Below are positions 41,978-50,427 of a DNA stretch of 64,000 nucleotides, piece by piece (position 1 is the stretch's first letter; every line of letters starts with the position of its first letter). The stretch spans positions 868,001-932,000 of the forward strand of contig CP021423.1 of assembly GCA_002162075.1 (NCBI GenBank), given 5' to 3'. Made by a program: the position numbers and the translations under genes. The DNA is from Armatimonadetes bacterium Uphvl-Ar1 (lineage in GTDB: Bacteria > Armatimonadota > Fimbriimonadia > Fimbriimonadales > Fimbriimonadaceae). The notes beneath the pieces are model-generated. The model had not been told where the DNA came from. It saw only the letters and a list, made by a program, of their open reading frames with translations, and did no database searches.

Positions 41978-42586
41978 TTAGCTCAGAACTTCTACAGAGT
42001 TCATTGTGCCGTCGGAGTTGAGATCGTAAACGAGGGGGACTCCGGTGGCGAGTTCTTTGGCGAGGATTTGTTCGGGGGTGAGGTTTTCCAGGGCCATCAC
42101 GATGCTCCGGTTGGAGTTGCCGTGGGCGACCACGAGGACGTCCTTGCCTTGTTTGATGTCACCGAGGATGGCGCGCTCGAAAAATGGAAGAGTGCGTTCT
42201 CGGGTGTCCTTGAGGGATTCGCCGCCGGGAGGGGCGACGTCGTAGGATCGGCGCCAGATATGGACTTGCTCTTCGCCATATTTTTCGCGCATATCGTCCT
42301 TATTGAGTCCGGCAAGGTCACCGTAATCGCGTTCGTTGAGAGCTTGGTCGCGGATGACGGGGGTGGAAGTTTTTCCGGAAGCATCGAGGATGTTCGCGAG
42401 GGTGTCTTGAGCGCGGCGCAGTCCCGATGTGTAGGCGACGTCGATCGAGACATTTTTGATGAGCTCGCCGGCGCGGCGGGCTTCGGCGATGCCTTGTTCG
42501 GTGAGGGGGACGTCCACCCATCCGGTAAATCGGTTTTCTAGGTTCCAAAGGGATTGACCGTGGCGGACGAGGATGAGTTTGGGCAT
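41978..42586 (-). CDS. gpmA: 2,3-bisphosphoglycerate-dependent phosphoglycerate mutase
   Basis: A 202-residue histidine phosphatase superfamily enzyme that interconverts 3- and 2-phosphoglycerate. Active-site [20 protein letters not shown] with the phospho-His, [26 protein letters not shown] and the second His in [20 protein letters not shown]. Slightly short for GpmA (about 230-250), with a compact middle, but [12 protein letters not shown] is diagnostic for dPGM. The ATG start lies seven bases after a TAACCT hexamer. Confidence 0.92.
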   Translation of the reverse strand: MPKLILVRHGQSLWNLENRFTGWVDVPLTEQGIAEARRAGELIKNVSIDVAYTSGLRRAQDTLANILDASGKTSTPVIRDQALNERDYGDLAGLNKDDMREKYGEEQVHIWRRSYDVAPPGGESLKDTRERTLPFFERAILGDIKQGKDVLVVAHGNSNRSIVMALENLTPEQILAKELATGVPLVYDLNSDGTMNSVEVLS

Positions 42587-42593
42587 GGGCCGG

Positions 42594-42599
42594 AGGTTA
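42594..42599 (-). promoter_or_regulatory. Probable -10 box (TAACCT) of a leaderless gpmA promoter
   Basis: On the minus strand TAACCT ends 7 nt before the gpmA ATG. A divergent TATTCT box lies 15 bp away, so 40 bp hold two back-to-back promoters. Confidence 0.45.
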
Positions 42600-42614
42600 C
42601 CTTTTGGGGTGGGA

Positions 42615-42620
42615 TATTCT
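42615..42620 (+). promoter_or_regulatory. Probable -10 box (TATTCT) of a leaderless promoter
   Basis: TATTCT ends 6 nt before the ATG 42627 of the SnoaL-like gene. Confidence 0.45.
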
Positions 42621-42626
42621 GGGCGT

Positions 42627-43019
42627 ATGGTTGGAGAGTTGATGCGAGCTTATGTAGATGCGTTTAATCGGCATGACTTGGAAGGAATGCTGGCGACTTT
42701 GCATGACGAGGTTGTTCATGAGTTGAATGAAGGGGGTGTTGAGGTGGGGATTGATGCGTTTCGGGAATTTCGGAAGCATATGGATGCTTGTTACCGGGAG
42801 CAACTGCGGGATGTGACTTACTTTGAAAATGGCGACCGGGGGGCGATCGAGTGTTTTTGTGATGGCGAGTATTTGAAGACGGACGGTGGTTTGCCGGAGG
42901 CGAGAGGCCAGCGTTATTCGATTCGGGTAGCGGTGTTTTATGAGGTTCGGGAGGGCAAGTTGGGTCGTGTGACCAGTTTTTATAATTTGCGCGAATGGAT
43001 TGCGGCCGTCAGTAAGTAG
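42627..43019 (+). CDS. SnoaL-like / NTF2-fold protein
   Basis: About 130 residues in the NTF2-like fold. [31 protein letters not shown] is the standard opening of SnoaL/ketosteroid-isomerase-like proteins, followed by [22 protein letters not shown] and [22 protein letters not shown]. The fold hosts many small-molecule enzymes and binding proteins, so the reaction is not assigned. ATG 42627 is chosen over an upstream start because a TATTCT hexamer ends 6 bases before it. It is divergent from gpmA and 8 bp before the AraC gene. Confidence 0.85.
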   Translation: MVGELMRAYVDAFNRHDLEGMLATLHDEVVHELNEGGVEVGIDAFREFRKHMDACYREQLRDVTYFENGDRGAIECFCDGEYLKTDGGLPEARGQRYSIRVAVFYEVREGKLGRVTSFYNLREWIAAVSK

Positions 43020-43022
43020 ATT
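43017..43022 (+). promoter_or_regulatory. Probable -10 box (TAGATT) overlapping the previous stop
   Basis: TAGATT contains the TAG stop of the SnoaL-like gene and ends 5 nt before GTG 43028 of the AraC gene. Confidence 0.35.
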
Positions 43023-43027
43023 TCAAT

Positions 43028-43968
43028 GTGAGCGCGGAAGAATCTGGGATCGGAAGAGAGCCTATCGGCACGATAGTGCCGACACGCTCTTGGCGAGAGG
43101 TTGTTCCGAATGAGGTTAAGTTCTATGCGATTTCGGATTGGGGTTTTTGGGATGGCGTTCAACTTGTGCATATGGCTCATGCACTGCCTTCTTTTTCTTT
43201 GTCATCAAATGTTCACACATTGTTTGTGTACCGGGGTGCTCCAATTCGGTATCGGCTGAAAGGTGGTGCGGAAGCTGGTGACGTTGTTATTTACCCTGAC
43301 TCGGTTTCCTTCATTCCGGCGGATACTCCTTATGAGGTGGAGGCGGACGACTTGACTCATGAGGATATTGGGTTGAAGATTTTGCCTGAGTTCATGGAGT
43401 CAGCAGCGCGAGAGGCGGGAATTGAAGTTGACGGATTTGAATTCCAAGCGACTTTTTCTCGCTCGGATGCTCGGGGTGCCGAGATTTTGAAGATGTTGCT
43501 TGAGGATTTTGAGATGGGGTGTCCTTATGGTCGTGAGTTCGGTCAGAGCTTGGCAAGAAAACTTGCGGTTCATGTCTATTCGACATACGGAAACAACCAG
43601 TCAGTCCGCTCTGAGCACGCTGGTCCGTTGTCGGCCCGGGCTCTCCGTGAGATTGAGCATTTTGTTAAGGCAAATATTGGTGAGAAAATTGGACTAGCGG
43701 AAGTCTCTGGTATGGCGGGATATAGTTCTTCCCATTTTCATAGAATTTTCAAAGAGTCTACGGGATTGAGGCTCCATGACTATATGATGCGTATTCGGTT
43801 GGGGTAGCGAAGGATTTGTTAACTACGACTGAATCATCTATTTCATCGATTGCTTATGACACGGGATTTTCTGATCATAGTCATTTGAGCCGCAATTTTG
43901 AGAAAGTTTATGGGTTGTCGCCGAAGGAGTATCGGCGAACTGAATTGACCTCGGCAAGATCGTCGTAA
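43028..43968 (+). CDS. AraC-family transcriptional regulator, frameshifted
   Basis: About 313 residues once joined. The N-terminal half is a ligand-binding cupin-type domain (LFVYRGAPIRYRLKGGAEAGD..., SVSFIPADTPYEVEADD). The C-terminal half has both AraC HTH motifs: IGLAEVSGMAGYSSSHFHRIFKESTGLRLHDYMMRIRLG, then, after the break, KDLLTTTESSISSIAYDTGF and HLSRNFEKVYGLSPKEYRR. The uncorrected frame stops at 43807. One extra G in the G4 run 43801-43804 restores RLGVAKDLL and ends at TAA 43966. GTG start. A 9-bp palindrome lies beyond its end, before the PEP-CTERM gene. Confidence 0.9.
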
Positions 43969-43986
43969 GGGTTGATCAGATTGTTC

Positions 43987-44011
43987 ACATTTGCTTGACA
44001 AGAGCAAATGT
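43987..44011. promoter_or_regulatory. Candidate operator palindrome upstream of the PEP-CTERM gene
   Basis: ACATTTGCT and AGCAAATGT form a perfect 9-bp inverted repeat with a 7-nt spacer, overlapping a TTGACA. It is 22 bp before the PEP-CTERM start and 19 bp after the AraC gene. It could be the AraC-family target or a hairpin that ends that transcript. Confidence 0.4.
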
Positions 44012-44032
44012 AGATTGACAGTGGTGAAAGCC

Positions 44033-44659
44033 ATGAATCGAACAAAACTAACAACCCTCTTGCTTTTGGCCGCTCTTTCGGGATCAGCCTTGGCACAACA
44101 AACGTTTGACGTCTCCGTTTCTCCGACACAAACTTCGGCAGACAACATCGGCGTCCTTTTCTCTTATACAACCGGGGGGACAACCGTAGGGTTGATCGCT
44201 CCGCTTGACTTGACCGCTCCAGTTGGTCAAACGACGACGACGAGCTTTGGGACAAATGTTGAATTGAGCTCACTTCAGTACGGAATTCTTGGTTCTTATG
44301 GCGAATCTGGGGTCACGGTTGGAGTCGACTCCATTGTTGCCCAAACTTTGGTTGGGAAGTCATGGGATCAAGTTTTCGGAGTTGGTCTCTTTTCTGAGTC
44401 AACGATTCGGACGGCCCTTGATACGGACAACTTTGGGTTGCAGTTTGCTTTTGCAGACTATTTGGCAACTCTGTCGTTTGATGTGAATGGATCTTCCCGC
44501 GACCTTTACGCTGAACTTGGTTCGGATGTGACTTTGCTCAACTTTTCGAATGCCAGTTTGAATGGTTCGGCAAGCGTTGAGGCGGTTCCAGAACCGGCTA
44601 CCATGCTGGTTCTCGGGATGGGAGCTGTCGCGGCAGCGATTCGACGTAAGCGAAAATAG
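44033..44659 (+). CDS. PEP-CTERM sorting-signal protein
   Basis: About 208 residues. A signal peptide (LTTLLLLAALSGSALA) is followed by a beta-rich extracellular domain without recognised motifs and the C-terminal sorting signal AVPEPATMLVLGMGAVAAAIRRKRK: a VPEP motif, a membrane helix and a basic end. Such proteins are processed by an exosortase and usually put in the extracellular matrix or cell surface. No exosortase is in the window. The ATG at 44033 starts the signal peptide. Confidence 0.88.
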   Translation: MNRTKLTTLLLLAALSGSALAQQTFDVSVSPTQTSADNIGVLFSYTTGGTTVGLIAPLDLTAPVGQTTTTSFGTNVELSSLQYGILGSYGESGVTVGVDSIVAQTLVGKSWDQVFGVGLFSESTIRTALDTDNFGLQFAFADYLATLSFDVNGSSRDLYAELGSDVTLLNFSNASLNGSASVEAVPEPATMLVLGMGAVAAAIRRKRK

Positions 44660-44673
44660 TTGCTGGCTGATTT

Positions 44674-44710
44674 GGGATGGGGGTTTGAGACATTCCCATC
44701 CGATTTTTTC
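44674..44710. terminator. Intrinsic terminator between convergent genes
   Basis: GGATGGG and CCCATCC form a stem, followed on the plus strand by GATTTTTTC. It lies between the PEP-CTERM gene and the convergent upp. Confidence 0.75.
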
Positions 44711-44721
44711 TTCTAATGTGG

Positions 44722-45342
44722 CTAAAGAGTCCCGAAAAGGCGGTCGCCGTAATCGCCGAGTCCGGGGAGGATATATTTTTTTTCGTTGAGTTCTCGGTCG
44801 AGAGCGGCGACGTAGATGGGGACATCGGGGTGGTCTTCGTTCATTTTTGCGACCCCTTCCGGTGCCGCGACGACGCTGACCAGAATCACGGAGTGGGGTG
44901 ATTCGGCTTTGACTAGCTTGATCGCTTGGGATGCGGATCCGCCGGTGGCGAGCATGGGATCGACGACGATTGCCACTTTTTCGGTGAGGTTTGGCAGTTT
45001 GCAATAGTATGAGCTGGCTTTCGCTGTTTTTTCATCTCGTTCGAGGCCGACATAACCAACGGCAACATCGGGAAAGAGTTCGAGGAACGGTTCGAGCATT
45101 GATAGCCCGGCGCGGAGGATTGGGATGACAGCGAGGGGTGTGCGAAGGGTGATGGCATCGGTCGTCTCAAGAGGGGTTTGAACTTGAGAAGACTTGACGG
45201 GGAGCGTGACGGTGCTTTCCAGGGCGAGGATTGTGGAGAGAATTTTGGCGGAGCGGCGAAAAGTTTGGGGGTCGGTAGATGTGTTTCGGAGATTGGCGAG
45301 GAGGTGGTGGGCCAGGGGGTGGGTCGAAACGTGGACGGACAT
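44722..45342 (-). CDS. upp: Uracil phosphoribosyltransferase
   Basis: A 206-residue pyrimidine-salvage enzyme joining uracil and PRPP to UMP. Signatures: LANLRNTSTDPQTFRRSAKILSTILALE, VIPILRAGLSMLEPFLELFPDVAVGYVG, the PRPP loop VDPMLATGGSASQAIKLV and the uracil-binding end YVAALDRELNEKKYILPGLGDYGDRLFGT. Normal length. It diverges from glmU; a TAGCAT hexamer lies eight bases before its ATG. PRPP would come from the Prs enzyme encoded nearby at 46779. Confidence 0.95.
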   Translation of the reverse strand: MSVHVSTHPLAHHLLANLRNTSTDPQTFRRSAKILSTILALESTVTLPVKSSQVQTPLETTDAITLRTPLAVIPILRAGLSMLEPFLELFPDVAVGYVGLERDEKTAKASSYYCKLPNLTEKVAIVVDPMLATGGSASQAIKLVKAESPHSVILVSVVAAPEGVAKMNEDHPDVPIYVAALDRELNEKKYILPGLGDYGDRLFGTL

Positions 45343-45350
45343 AGTGCTGA

Positions 45351-45356
45351 ATGCTA
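45351..45356 (-). promoter_or_regulatory. Probable -10 box (TAGCAT) of a leaderless upp promoter
   Basis: On the minus strand TAGCAT ends 8 nt before the upp ATG. Confidence 0.4.
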
Positions 45357-45393
45357 CACGAAAAGCGACGGCGGGGTATTGTTTGGTCTGCCC

Positions 45394-46782
45394 ATGAGTG
45401 AGACCCTTGCGATTGTTTTAGCCGCCGGCCAAGGCACGCGGATGAAGAGCGATTTGCCGAAGGTTTTGCATCCGGTGGTTGGGGTTCCGTTGGTGGGTTG
45501 GGTACTCCGGAGTTTGGGGAAAGCAGGGATTTCTGATGTTTGTGTCGTTGTGGGTCATGGGGCGGAAAAAGTTCGTGAGACACTTGGAGATGGCGCTCGC
45601 TTTGCTGTTCAATCGGAGCAGAAGGGGACAGCTCATGCGGTGATGTGCGCGGGCGATGCGCTGGCAGAGGCTGGTGGTTCGGTTTTGATTTTGGCGGGGG
45701 ATGTTCCGATGCTGAGCGCGGAAACAATGCGGAAGTTAGTTGCGATACGGGAGGAATCGGGGGCTGATTTAGCTTTAGCCACTTTTCGGCTTACGGATCC
45801 GACGGGATATGGTCGGATATTGCGAGACGGTGCGGGGAACGTCATTGGGATTGTTGAGCAAAAGGATGCGACGGATGAGCAGCGAGCGATCACTGAGGTG
45901 AATCCAGCGGTTTACTGCTTTGAAGCCAAGAAGTTGAGAGAATTGCTCCCTCGTGTGGGAAATGAAAATGCACAGGGCGAGTATTACTTGCCCGATTTGG
46001 TAAAGCTGATTGTTGAGGATGGAGGGCAGATTGTGGGAATGGAAAGCCCGAGTCCGGACGAGTTTTTGGGGATAAATGATCGGTGGCAATTGGCGGAAGC
46101 TAATGAGATCATGCGGCGGAAAATTTTGCGCCAGCATGGGGAAGCCGGAGTGACGTTGTTGGATATCAACTCGATCACGATTGGGCCAGATGTTGAGATT
46201 GGGCAGGATTCAGTTATTCACCCCAATACCGTGATTGAAGGGAGCACTTCCATTGGTGCTGGGAGTGCGATTGGGCCGAATAGTTGGATCAAGGATTCAG
46301 TGGTTGGGCCGCGGTGCCGAGTTTTTATGAGTCATCTGGATCAAGCAAGGATGGCAGAGGGGAGTCGCTGTGGTCCGTTTGCCAATTTGCGTCCGGGGGC
46401 AGATTTGCAGGAAGAAGTGAAAGTTGGCAATTTTGTTGAGATCAAGAATGCCGTGATCGGATCGGCGACGAGCATTAGTCACTTGACTTATATTGGTGAC
46501 GCTCGGGTGGGTAGTCGAAGCAATATTGGTGCGGGGACGATCACTTGCAATTACGATGGCTTTGACAAGTTTATGACTGAGATTGGGGATGACTGTTTTG
46601 TTGGGTCGAATTCGACCTTGGTTGCACCGGTTAAGATAGAGGATGGCTCGTTTATTGCGGCGGGCAGTGTTGTGACTCGCGATGTGCCTTCTGGTGCGAT
46701 GGCAATTGGTCGCGGGAAGCAGGAAAACAAAGAGCAGTGGTATACGGCGTGGCGGGCGCGGAAAACATCGGAAAAACAATGA
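45394..46782 (+). CDS. glmU: Bifunctional UDP-N-acetylglucosamine pyrophosphorylase / glucosamine-1-phosphate acetyltransferase
   Basis: A 462-residue enzyme that makes UDP-GlcNAc for peptidoglycan. The N-terminal uridylyltransferase has LAAGQGTRMKSDLPKVLHPV, EQKGTAHAVMCAGDAL and ILAGDVPML; the C-terminal left-handed beta-helix acetyltransferase has repeated hexapeptides and the active-site GNFVEIKNAVIG, HLTYIGDARVGSRSNIGAGTITCNYDG, GDDCFVGSNSTLVAPV. ATG 45394 is chosen because the Rossmann-type motif begins ten residues in; the in-frame upstream extension is the divergent upp gene. It overlaps prs by one ATGA. Confidence 0.95.
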   Translation: MSETLAIVLAAGQGTRMKSDLPKVLHPVVGVPLVGWVLRSLGKAGISDVCVVVGHGAEKVRETLGDGARFAVQSEQKGTAHAVMCAGDALAEAGGSVLILAGDVPMLSAETMRKLVAIREESGADLALATFRLTDPTGYGRILRDGAGNVIGIVEQKDATDEQRAITEVNPAVYCFEAKKLRELLPRVGNENAQGEYYLPDLVKLIVEDGGQIVGMESPSPDEFLGINDRWQLAEANEIMRRKILRQHGEAGVTLLDINSITIGPDVEIGQDSVIHPNTVIEGSTSIGAGSAIGPNSWIKDSVVGPRCRVFMSHLDQARMAEGSRCGPFANLRPGADLQEEVKVGNFVEIKNAVIGSATSISHLTYIGDARVGSRSNIGAGTITCNYDGFDKFMTEIGDDCFVGSNSTLVAPVKIEDGSFIAAGSVVTRDVPSGAMAIGRGKQENKEQWYTAWRARKTSEKQ

Positions 46783-47744
46783 AGAATGATCTTGCTGGAT
46801 TGAAACTTTTTGCGGGCAATGCTCACAAAGACCTCGGGATGAAGGTTGCGGACTACTTGGGCGTTCAGCTTGGTGGTTTGACCTCGACAAAGTTTAGCGA
46901 TGGTGAGATTCGCTTGATGGTGGAGGAGAGTGCCCGGGGGAACGATGTTTTTATAATTCAGCCGACATGTGCGCCGGTGAATGACTCCTTGATGGAGTTG
47001 CTGATCATGCTGGATGCGTTCCGGCGGGCAAGTGCGCGGCGGTTGACGGTGGTTATGCCTTATTACGGTTATGCCCGGCAGGATAAGAAAGTGAAACCTC
47101 GTGAGCCGATTACTGCTCGATTGGTGGCAGATTTGATTGTTACGGCGGGAGCGCACCGAGTTGTGGCAGTGGATTTGCACGCGGAGCAGATTCAGGGATT
47201 CTTTGATGTTCCGGTTGACCACCTGTATGGTGGTCCAATTTTGGGTCGGTACTTCCAAGATGAGGGAATGGCTGAGCAAGATGACATCATCGTCGTAAGC
47301 CCGGATGTTGCAGGGGTTCCACGAGCGCGGAGTTTGGCGGAAATGTTGAAAGCCCCGATTGCGATCATTGCCAAACGGCGTCCAGAGCCGAACAAGGTTG
47401 ACATTGTCGAGATCATTGGTGATGTTGAAGGGAAGCGATGCATCATGATTGATGACATGATTGATACGGGGGGATCGATCATTATGGGGGCCGAGCAACT
47501 GTTGAAACGCGGGGCTACTGAGGTGATGTGTTGCTGTTCTCACGCGGTGTTCAGCGGGAATGCTTCGCAGCGATTGCAGGATAGTATTGTGAGCAGAGTC
47601 GTCACGATGGATACATTGCCACTTGGTTCAGAAAAGCAGTTTCCTAAACTGACGGTTTTGCCGAGTGCGCCTTTATTGGGTGAGGCGATTCGCCGGATTC
47701 ATCTGAATGAGTCGATCAGTACATTGTTCAACGATTGGCGATAG
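46779..47744 (+). CDS. prs: Ribose-phosphate pyrophosphokinase (PRPP synthetase)
   Basis: A 321-residue enzyme that makes PRPP from ribose-5-phosphate and ATP for purine, pyrimidine, His and Trp synthesis. Signatures: SDGEIRLMVEESARGNDVFIIQP, YYGYARQDKKVKPREPITARLVADL, VDLHAEQIQGFFDVPVDHLYGGP, VSPDVAGVPRAR and the PRPP loop IMIDDMIDTGGSI. Length normal. Its ATG overlaps the glmU stop; the glmU-prs pair is common in bacteria. Confidence 0.96.
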   Translation: MKNDLAGLKLFAGNAHKDLGMKVADYLGVQLGGLTSTKFSDGEIRLMVEESARGNDVFIIQPTCAPVNDSLMELLIMLDAFRRASARRLTVVMPYYGYARQDKKVKPREPITARLVADLIVTAGAHRVVAVDLHAEQIQGFFDVPVDHLYGGPILGRYFQDEGMAEQDDIIVVSPDVAGVPRARSLAEMLKAPIAIIAKRRPEPNKVDIVEIIGDVEGKRCIMIDDMIDTGGSIIMGAEQLLKRGATEVMCCCSHAVFSGNASQRLQDSIVSRVVTMDTLPLGSEKQFPKLTVLPSAPLLGEAIRRIHLNESISTLFNDWR

Positions 47745-48197
47745 ATGAGCGATTTGAAGAGACCAGTTGTCGAGCTGGAGTGGACGGTTGAGCTGGGTAA
47801 GCAATTGGCTCAAAAGAGGATTCCGGTTGCGATTGCTGGTCTTGTCGCGGCGGGATTTGGGGCCGTGTTTATCGGCATTTTTGGAGCCTTCTTGGGGGTT
47901 GCGGTTGTTTTTGTTTCGACGGCGGAGCTTTGGATGCCGATGCGCTTTAAGTTGACGAGCTATGAGGCTTCGGCGCGAGTTGGGCTGAGTGTAACGGCGA
48001 TCCGATGGGAGAATGTTAAGCGGGTTTTAGAGACAGATCAGGGTGTAACGCTCTCTCCATTGGAAAAAAGTTCTCGTTTGGATGCATTTCGGGGGGTTTA
48101 TCTGCGATTTAGTAGCAACCGGAGCGAAGTTTTAGCCAAAATAGCCGAACTTACCGAACGAAATGGAAGCGACCTGGACAGAGAAGCTGACGCCTGA
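47745..48197 (+). CDS. Membrane protein with PH-like domain (first gene of the unknown membrane cluster)
   Basis: About 150 residues. Two adjacent membrane helices (VAIAGLVAAGFGAVFIGIFGAFLGVAVVFV) are followed by a small beta domain of bacterial-PH character: FKLTSYEASARVGLSVTAIRWENVKRVLETDQGVTLSPLEKSSRLDAFRGVYLRF. The 'I-W-ENVKRV...G-x-x-LSP...SRL-x-x-FRGV' pattern is that of PH-like membrane proteins, as in the pair at 7039 and 7604. It starts at the first base after the prs stop and overlaps the next gene by 35 bases, so it leads the cluster. Confidence 0.7.
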   Translation: MSDLKRPVVELEWTVELGKQLAQKRIPVAIAGLVAAGFGAVFIGIFGAFLGVAVVFVSTAELWMPMRFKLTSYEASARVGLSVTAIRWENVKRVLETDQGVTLSPLEKSSRLDAFRGVYLRFSSNRSEVLAKIAELTERNGSDLDREADA

Positions 48198-48537
48198 GGA
48201 GGAAGAGTATTTGATTGCTCAACTGGCCTATGAGGTGAAGCGGCGGAAGATGGAGACACCGGCGGTGTTTTTCATTGAAGCGCACAAGCCTTTGGCGGGG
48301 TTGTCCGAATCTCTTTCGGTGGTATTGACCCCTTTTCTTGCTCCTTTTATTGGTTTGGGAAACGTCCAGGGGTATGGTCGCTTGTTGAACAACCGTGATG
48401 CGGTTGATCGTTTGCTATTGGCTTTGGAGGATCCGAGTGATCCAGTGAAGCCGGTGAAACCGCTTTCGATGATGGAAGAGGGAACTGAAGGAACTGCAAT
48501 GACGAGTAAGAATGCTGAGGTGAATTCCGATGTTTAA
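48163..48537 (+). CDS. Hypothetical protein (cluster gene 2)
   Basis: About 124 residues. Central segment RRKMETPAVFFIEAHKPLAGL precedes a hydrophobic stretch (LSVVLTPFLAPFIGLGNVQGYG) and a helical NNRDAVDRLLLALED. The 'R-K-M-ETPA-x-FF-IE-x-HKPL' sequence looks conserved and structured rather than random. The protein is probably membrane-peripheral. It overlaps both its neighbours (35 bases upstream, 8 downstream), so co-translation is likely. I cannot name the family. Confidence 0.65.
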   Translation: MEATWTEKLTPEEEEYLIAQLAYEVKRRKMETPAVFFIEAHKPLAGLSESLSVVLTPFLAPFIGLGNVQGYGRLLNNRDAVDRLLLALEDPSDPVKPVKPLSMMEEGTEGTAMTSKNAEVNSDV

Positions 48538-49495
48538 TTGGTTACAAGGTGAACAGTATCTTGATACTGCTCCGGTGGGGATTTTCGTGACCCTTTTGGT
48601 GGTGGTGTTCATCTTGGTGAATATTAGTCGGGCCAAGAAGGGGAGCGAGGGGTTGTTCATTCGCCGGATTTCAGGTTTGAACGCGATTGATGATGCGATT
48701 GGGCGAGCTACAGAAATGGGCCGTCCGGTTTTGATGGTTCCGGGGATTGGGGCTCTTGATGCGATTTCTGTTCAGGCGGTCAACATTTTTGCTCAGGTCA
48801 CGAAGTCAGCGGCTCAGTTTTCAACTCCGGTTCGGCTTTGCTGTGGGAATGCGGCGGTTTATGCTTTTGCCCAGGAAGTTATTCGAGACGTTTATTCTCA
48901 GCAGGGGATGGGCGACCGGTTTACTCCTGAAACGGTTCAGTATATTTCTGAACAGCAGTTTGCGTTTGCGGCTGGGGTCAGCGGGATTATTCACCGGGAA
49001 AAGGTTGCAGCGACGTTTTTGCTCGGGGCGTTCTATGCAGAGTCTTTGATTTTTGCTGAGACATCAAACGCAATTGGAGCGATTCAGGTCGCAGGTTCCA
49101 CTCAGGTGACGCAGACACCGTTCTTTATTGCGGCTTGTGACTATGTTTTGATTGGGGATGAGTTTTATGCGGCGTCGGCTTATTTGACTCGGGAGCCGGT
49201 TTTGGTCGGATCGTTGGTTGGGCAAGATTGGGCGAAAATCCTAGTTGCGAGCACAGTTCTCTTCGGGACAATTTTCCAGTCAGTTGAATTGACGGGAATG
49301 ACGACCGAGCATCGGGCCGGAAACGCAATGGTTTCCGTTGCCGAGTCAAGCAATGGGGAGCGGACCGAGGAGCGGAAGAAGAAGACCGATACGATGACAA
49401 ATCGCTTGTTTAACCCCTTCATTCCGGAAGAATTGACGAAGATTGAGCGCGAGAAAAAAGAGACAGCGCAGGCAGCTGAGGGAGAGGGCGAATAA
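48530..49495 (+). CDS. Membrane protein, possibly DUF6754 type (cluster gene 3)
   Basis: About 321 residues. One N-terminal membrane helix (VGIFVTLLVVVFILVNIS), then a domain with VLMVPGIGALDAISVQAVNIFAQV, VRLCCGNAAVYAFAQEVI and AAFTFLL-like AATFLLGAFYAESLIFAE, then a second helix (LVASTVLFGTIFQS) and a charged cytoplasmic tail. From memory it resembles proteins called DUF6754; I could not check that. GAGGTG lies eight bases before its ATG, and its stop overlaps the next start (TAATG). Confidence 0.7.
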   Translation: MFNWLQGEQYLDTAPVGIFVTLLVVVFILVNISRAKKGSEGLFIRRISGLNAIDDAIGRATEMGRPVLMVPGIGALDAISVQAVNIFAQVTKSAAQFSTPVRLCCGNAAVYAFAQEVIRDVYSQQGMGDRFTPETVQYISEQQFAFAAGVSGIIHREKVAATFLLGAFYAESLIFAETSNAIGAIQVAGSTQVTQTPFFIAACDYVLIGDEFYAASAYLTREPVLVGSLVGQDWAKILVASTVLFGTIFQSVELTGMTTEHRAGNAMVSVAESSNGERTEERKKKTDTMTNRLFNPFIPEELTKIEREKKETAQAAEGEGE

Positions 49496-50427
49496 TGAAC
49501 TTGATGCAATACATGCTGGCTCAGCAGGCCATCGAAGAGACGTTTTGGCGAAAGGCGCCGGGCCAAGGTTTGATTCTTTGGGTGGTTATTGGTTTGGCCC
49601 TCGGGACAGGTCTTTGTTTCTTGCTTTCTACGGTTCCGACGAATCTGCGGAAGAAAGTCATTTTTACGTTTACGTTCCTTGCGGGATTGCCTTATGTTTT
49701 GGCCTTTTTGTGGCCAAGGCCGATTAGCGCGGACTTCACAAATGATATTCCCCGAAACAAAGGAGAAGAGATTGGTTTCTTCATCAATCAGGCAGTGGAG
49801 CCGGTCGGGACGCTGACAAATATCCTCGGCGGGTTCTTGCTCGGGGTTGGGATTTTCTCCTTAGTTCGTGTTCATTCGATCCGGATTAAGCGAAGACAGG
49901 AGAACTGGGGTTACTCCCTTGTTCTGTTGGCAAGCTTTGCAATCATGACGGTAGTCGGATTTTGGGACTGGCGACTGAGAGCATTTGTTGATCAAACGGG
50001 GGCGTTGAACGTGCGGGATAACTGGCAACCTGTGAACTATGCACAGGATTTGCTGTTTGAAGGGATTTATCAGCAGATGGATTCGGCAATGTTCTCGATG
50101 ATTGCCTTCTTCATCCTTTCGGCGGCGTACAGAGCCTTTCGAATTCGGAGTGTGGAGGCGACGGTTATGATGGCATCGGCGTTGATTTTGATGCTGAACC
50201 TTATGGGGGCACTCACCTATGCATGGGGTGAGGGGATCAACAACTTGGTGGTTCAAACGGGTAATCCGTTCTTGATGAACTTCAAACTGAACGTTTTTGC
50301 GGATTGGCTTCGGTCGACGATGCAGATTCCGGCGATTCGGGCGATTGATTTTGGTGTTGGCCTTGGTGCGTTGGCGATGGGTCTTCGGCTTTGGCTCGGT
50401 TTGGAAAAAGGTGGTGTAACGGCATGA
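49495..50427 (+). CDS. Polytopic membrane protein (cluster gene 4)
   Basis: About 310 residues with roughly seven membrane helices (for example LILWVVIGLALGTGLCFLLS, VIFTFTFLAGLPYVLAFL, SLVLLASFAIMTVVGFWDW, MFSMIAFFILSAAYRAF). A loop after the second helix reads PRPISADFTNDIPRNKGEEIGFF. No transport-family signature is recognised. It overlaps the next gene by ATGA. It is likely the main membrane subunit of the cluster. Confidence 0.7.
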   Translation: MNLMQYMLAQQAIEETFWRKAPGQGLILWVVIGLALGTGLCFLLSTVPTNLRKKVIFTFTFLAGLPYVLAFLWPRPISADFTNDIPRNKGEEIGFFINQAVEPVGTLTNILGGFLLGVGIFSLVRVHSIRIKRRQENWGYSLVLLASFAIMTVVGFWDWRLRAFVDQTGALNVRDNWQPVNYAQDLLFEGIYQQMDSAMFSMIAFFILSAAYRAFRIRSVEATVMMASALILMLNLMGALTYAWGEGINNLVVQTGNPFLMNFKLNVFADWLRSTMQIPAIRAIDFGVGLGALAMGLRLWLGLEKGGVTA

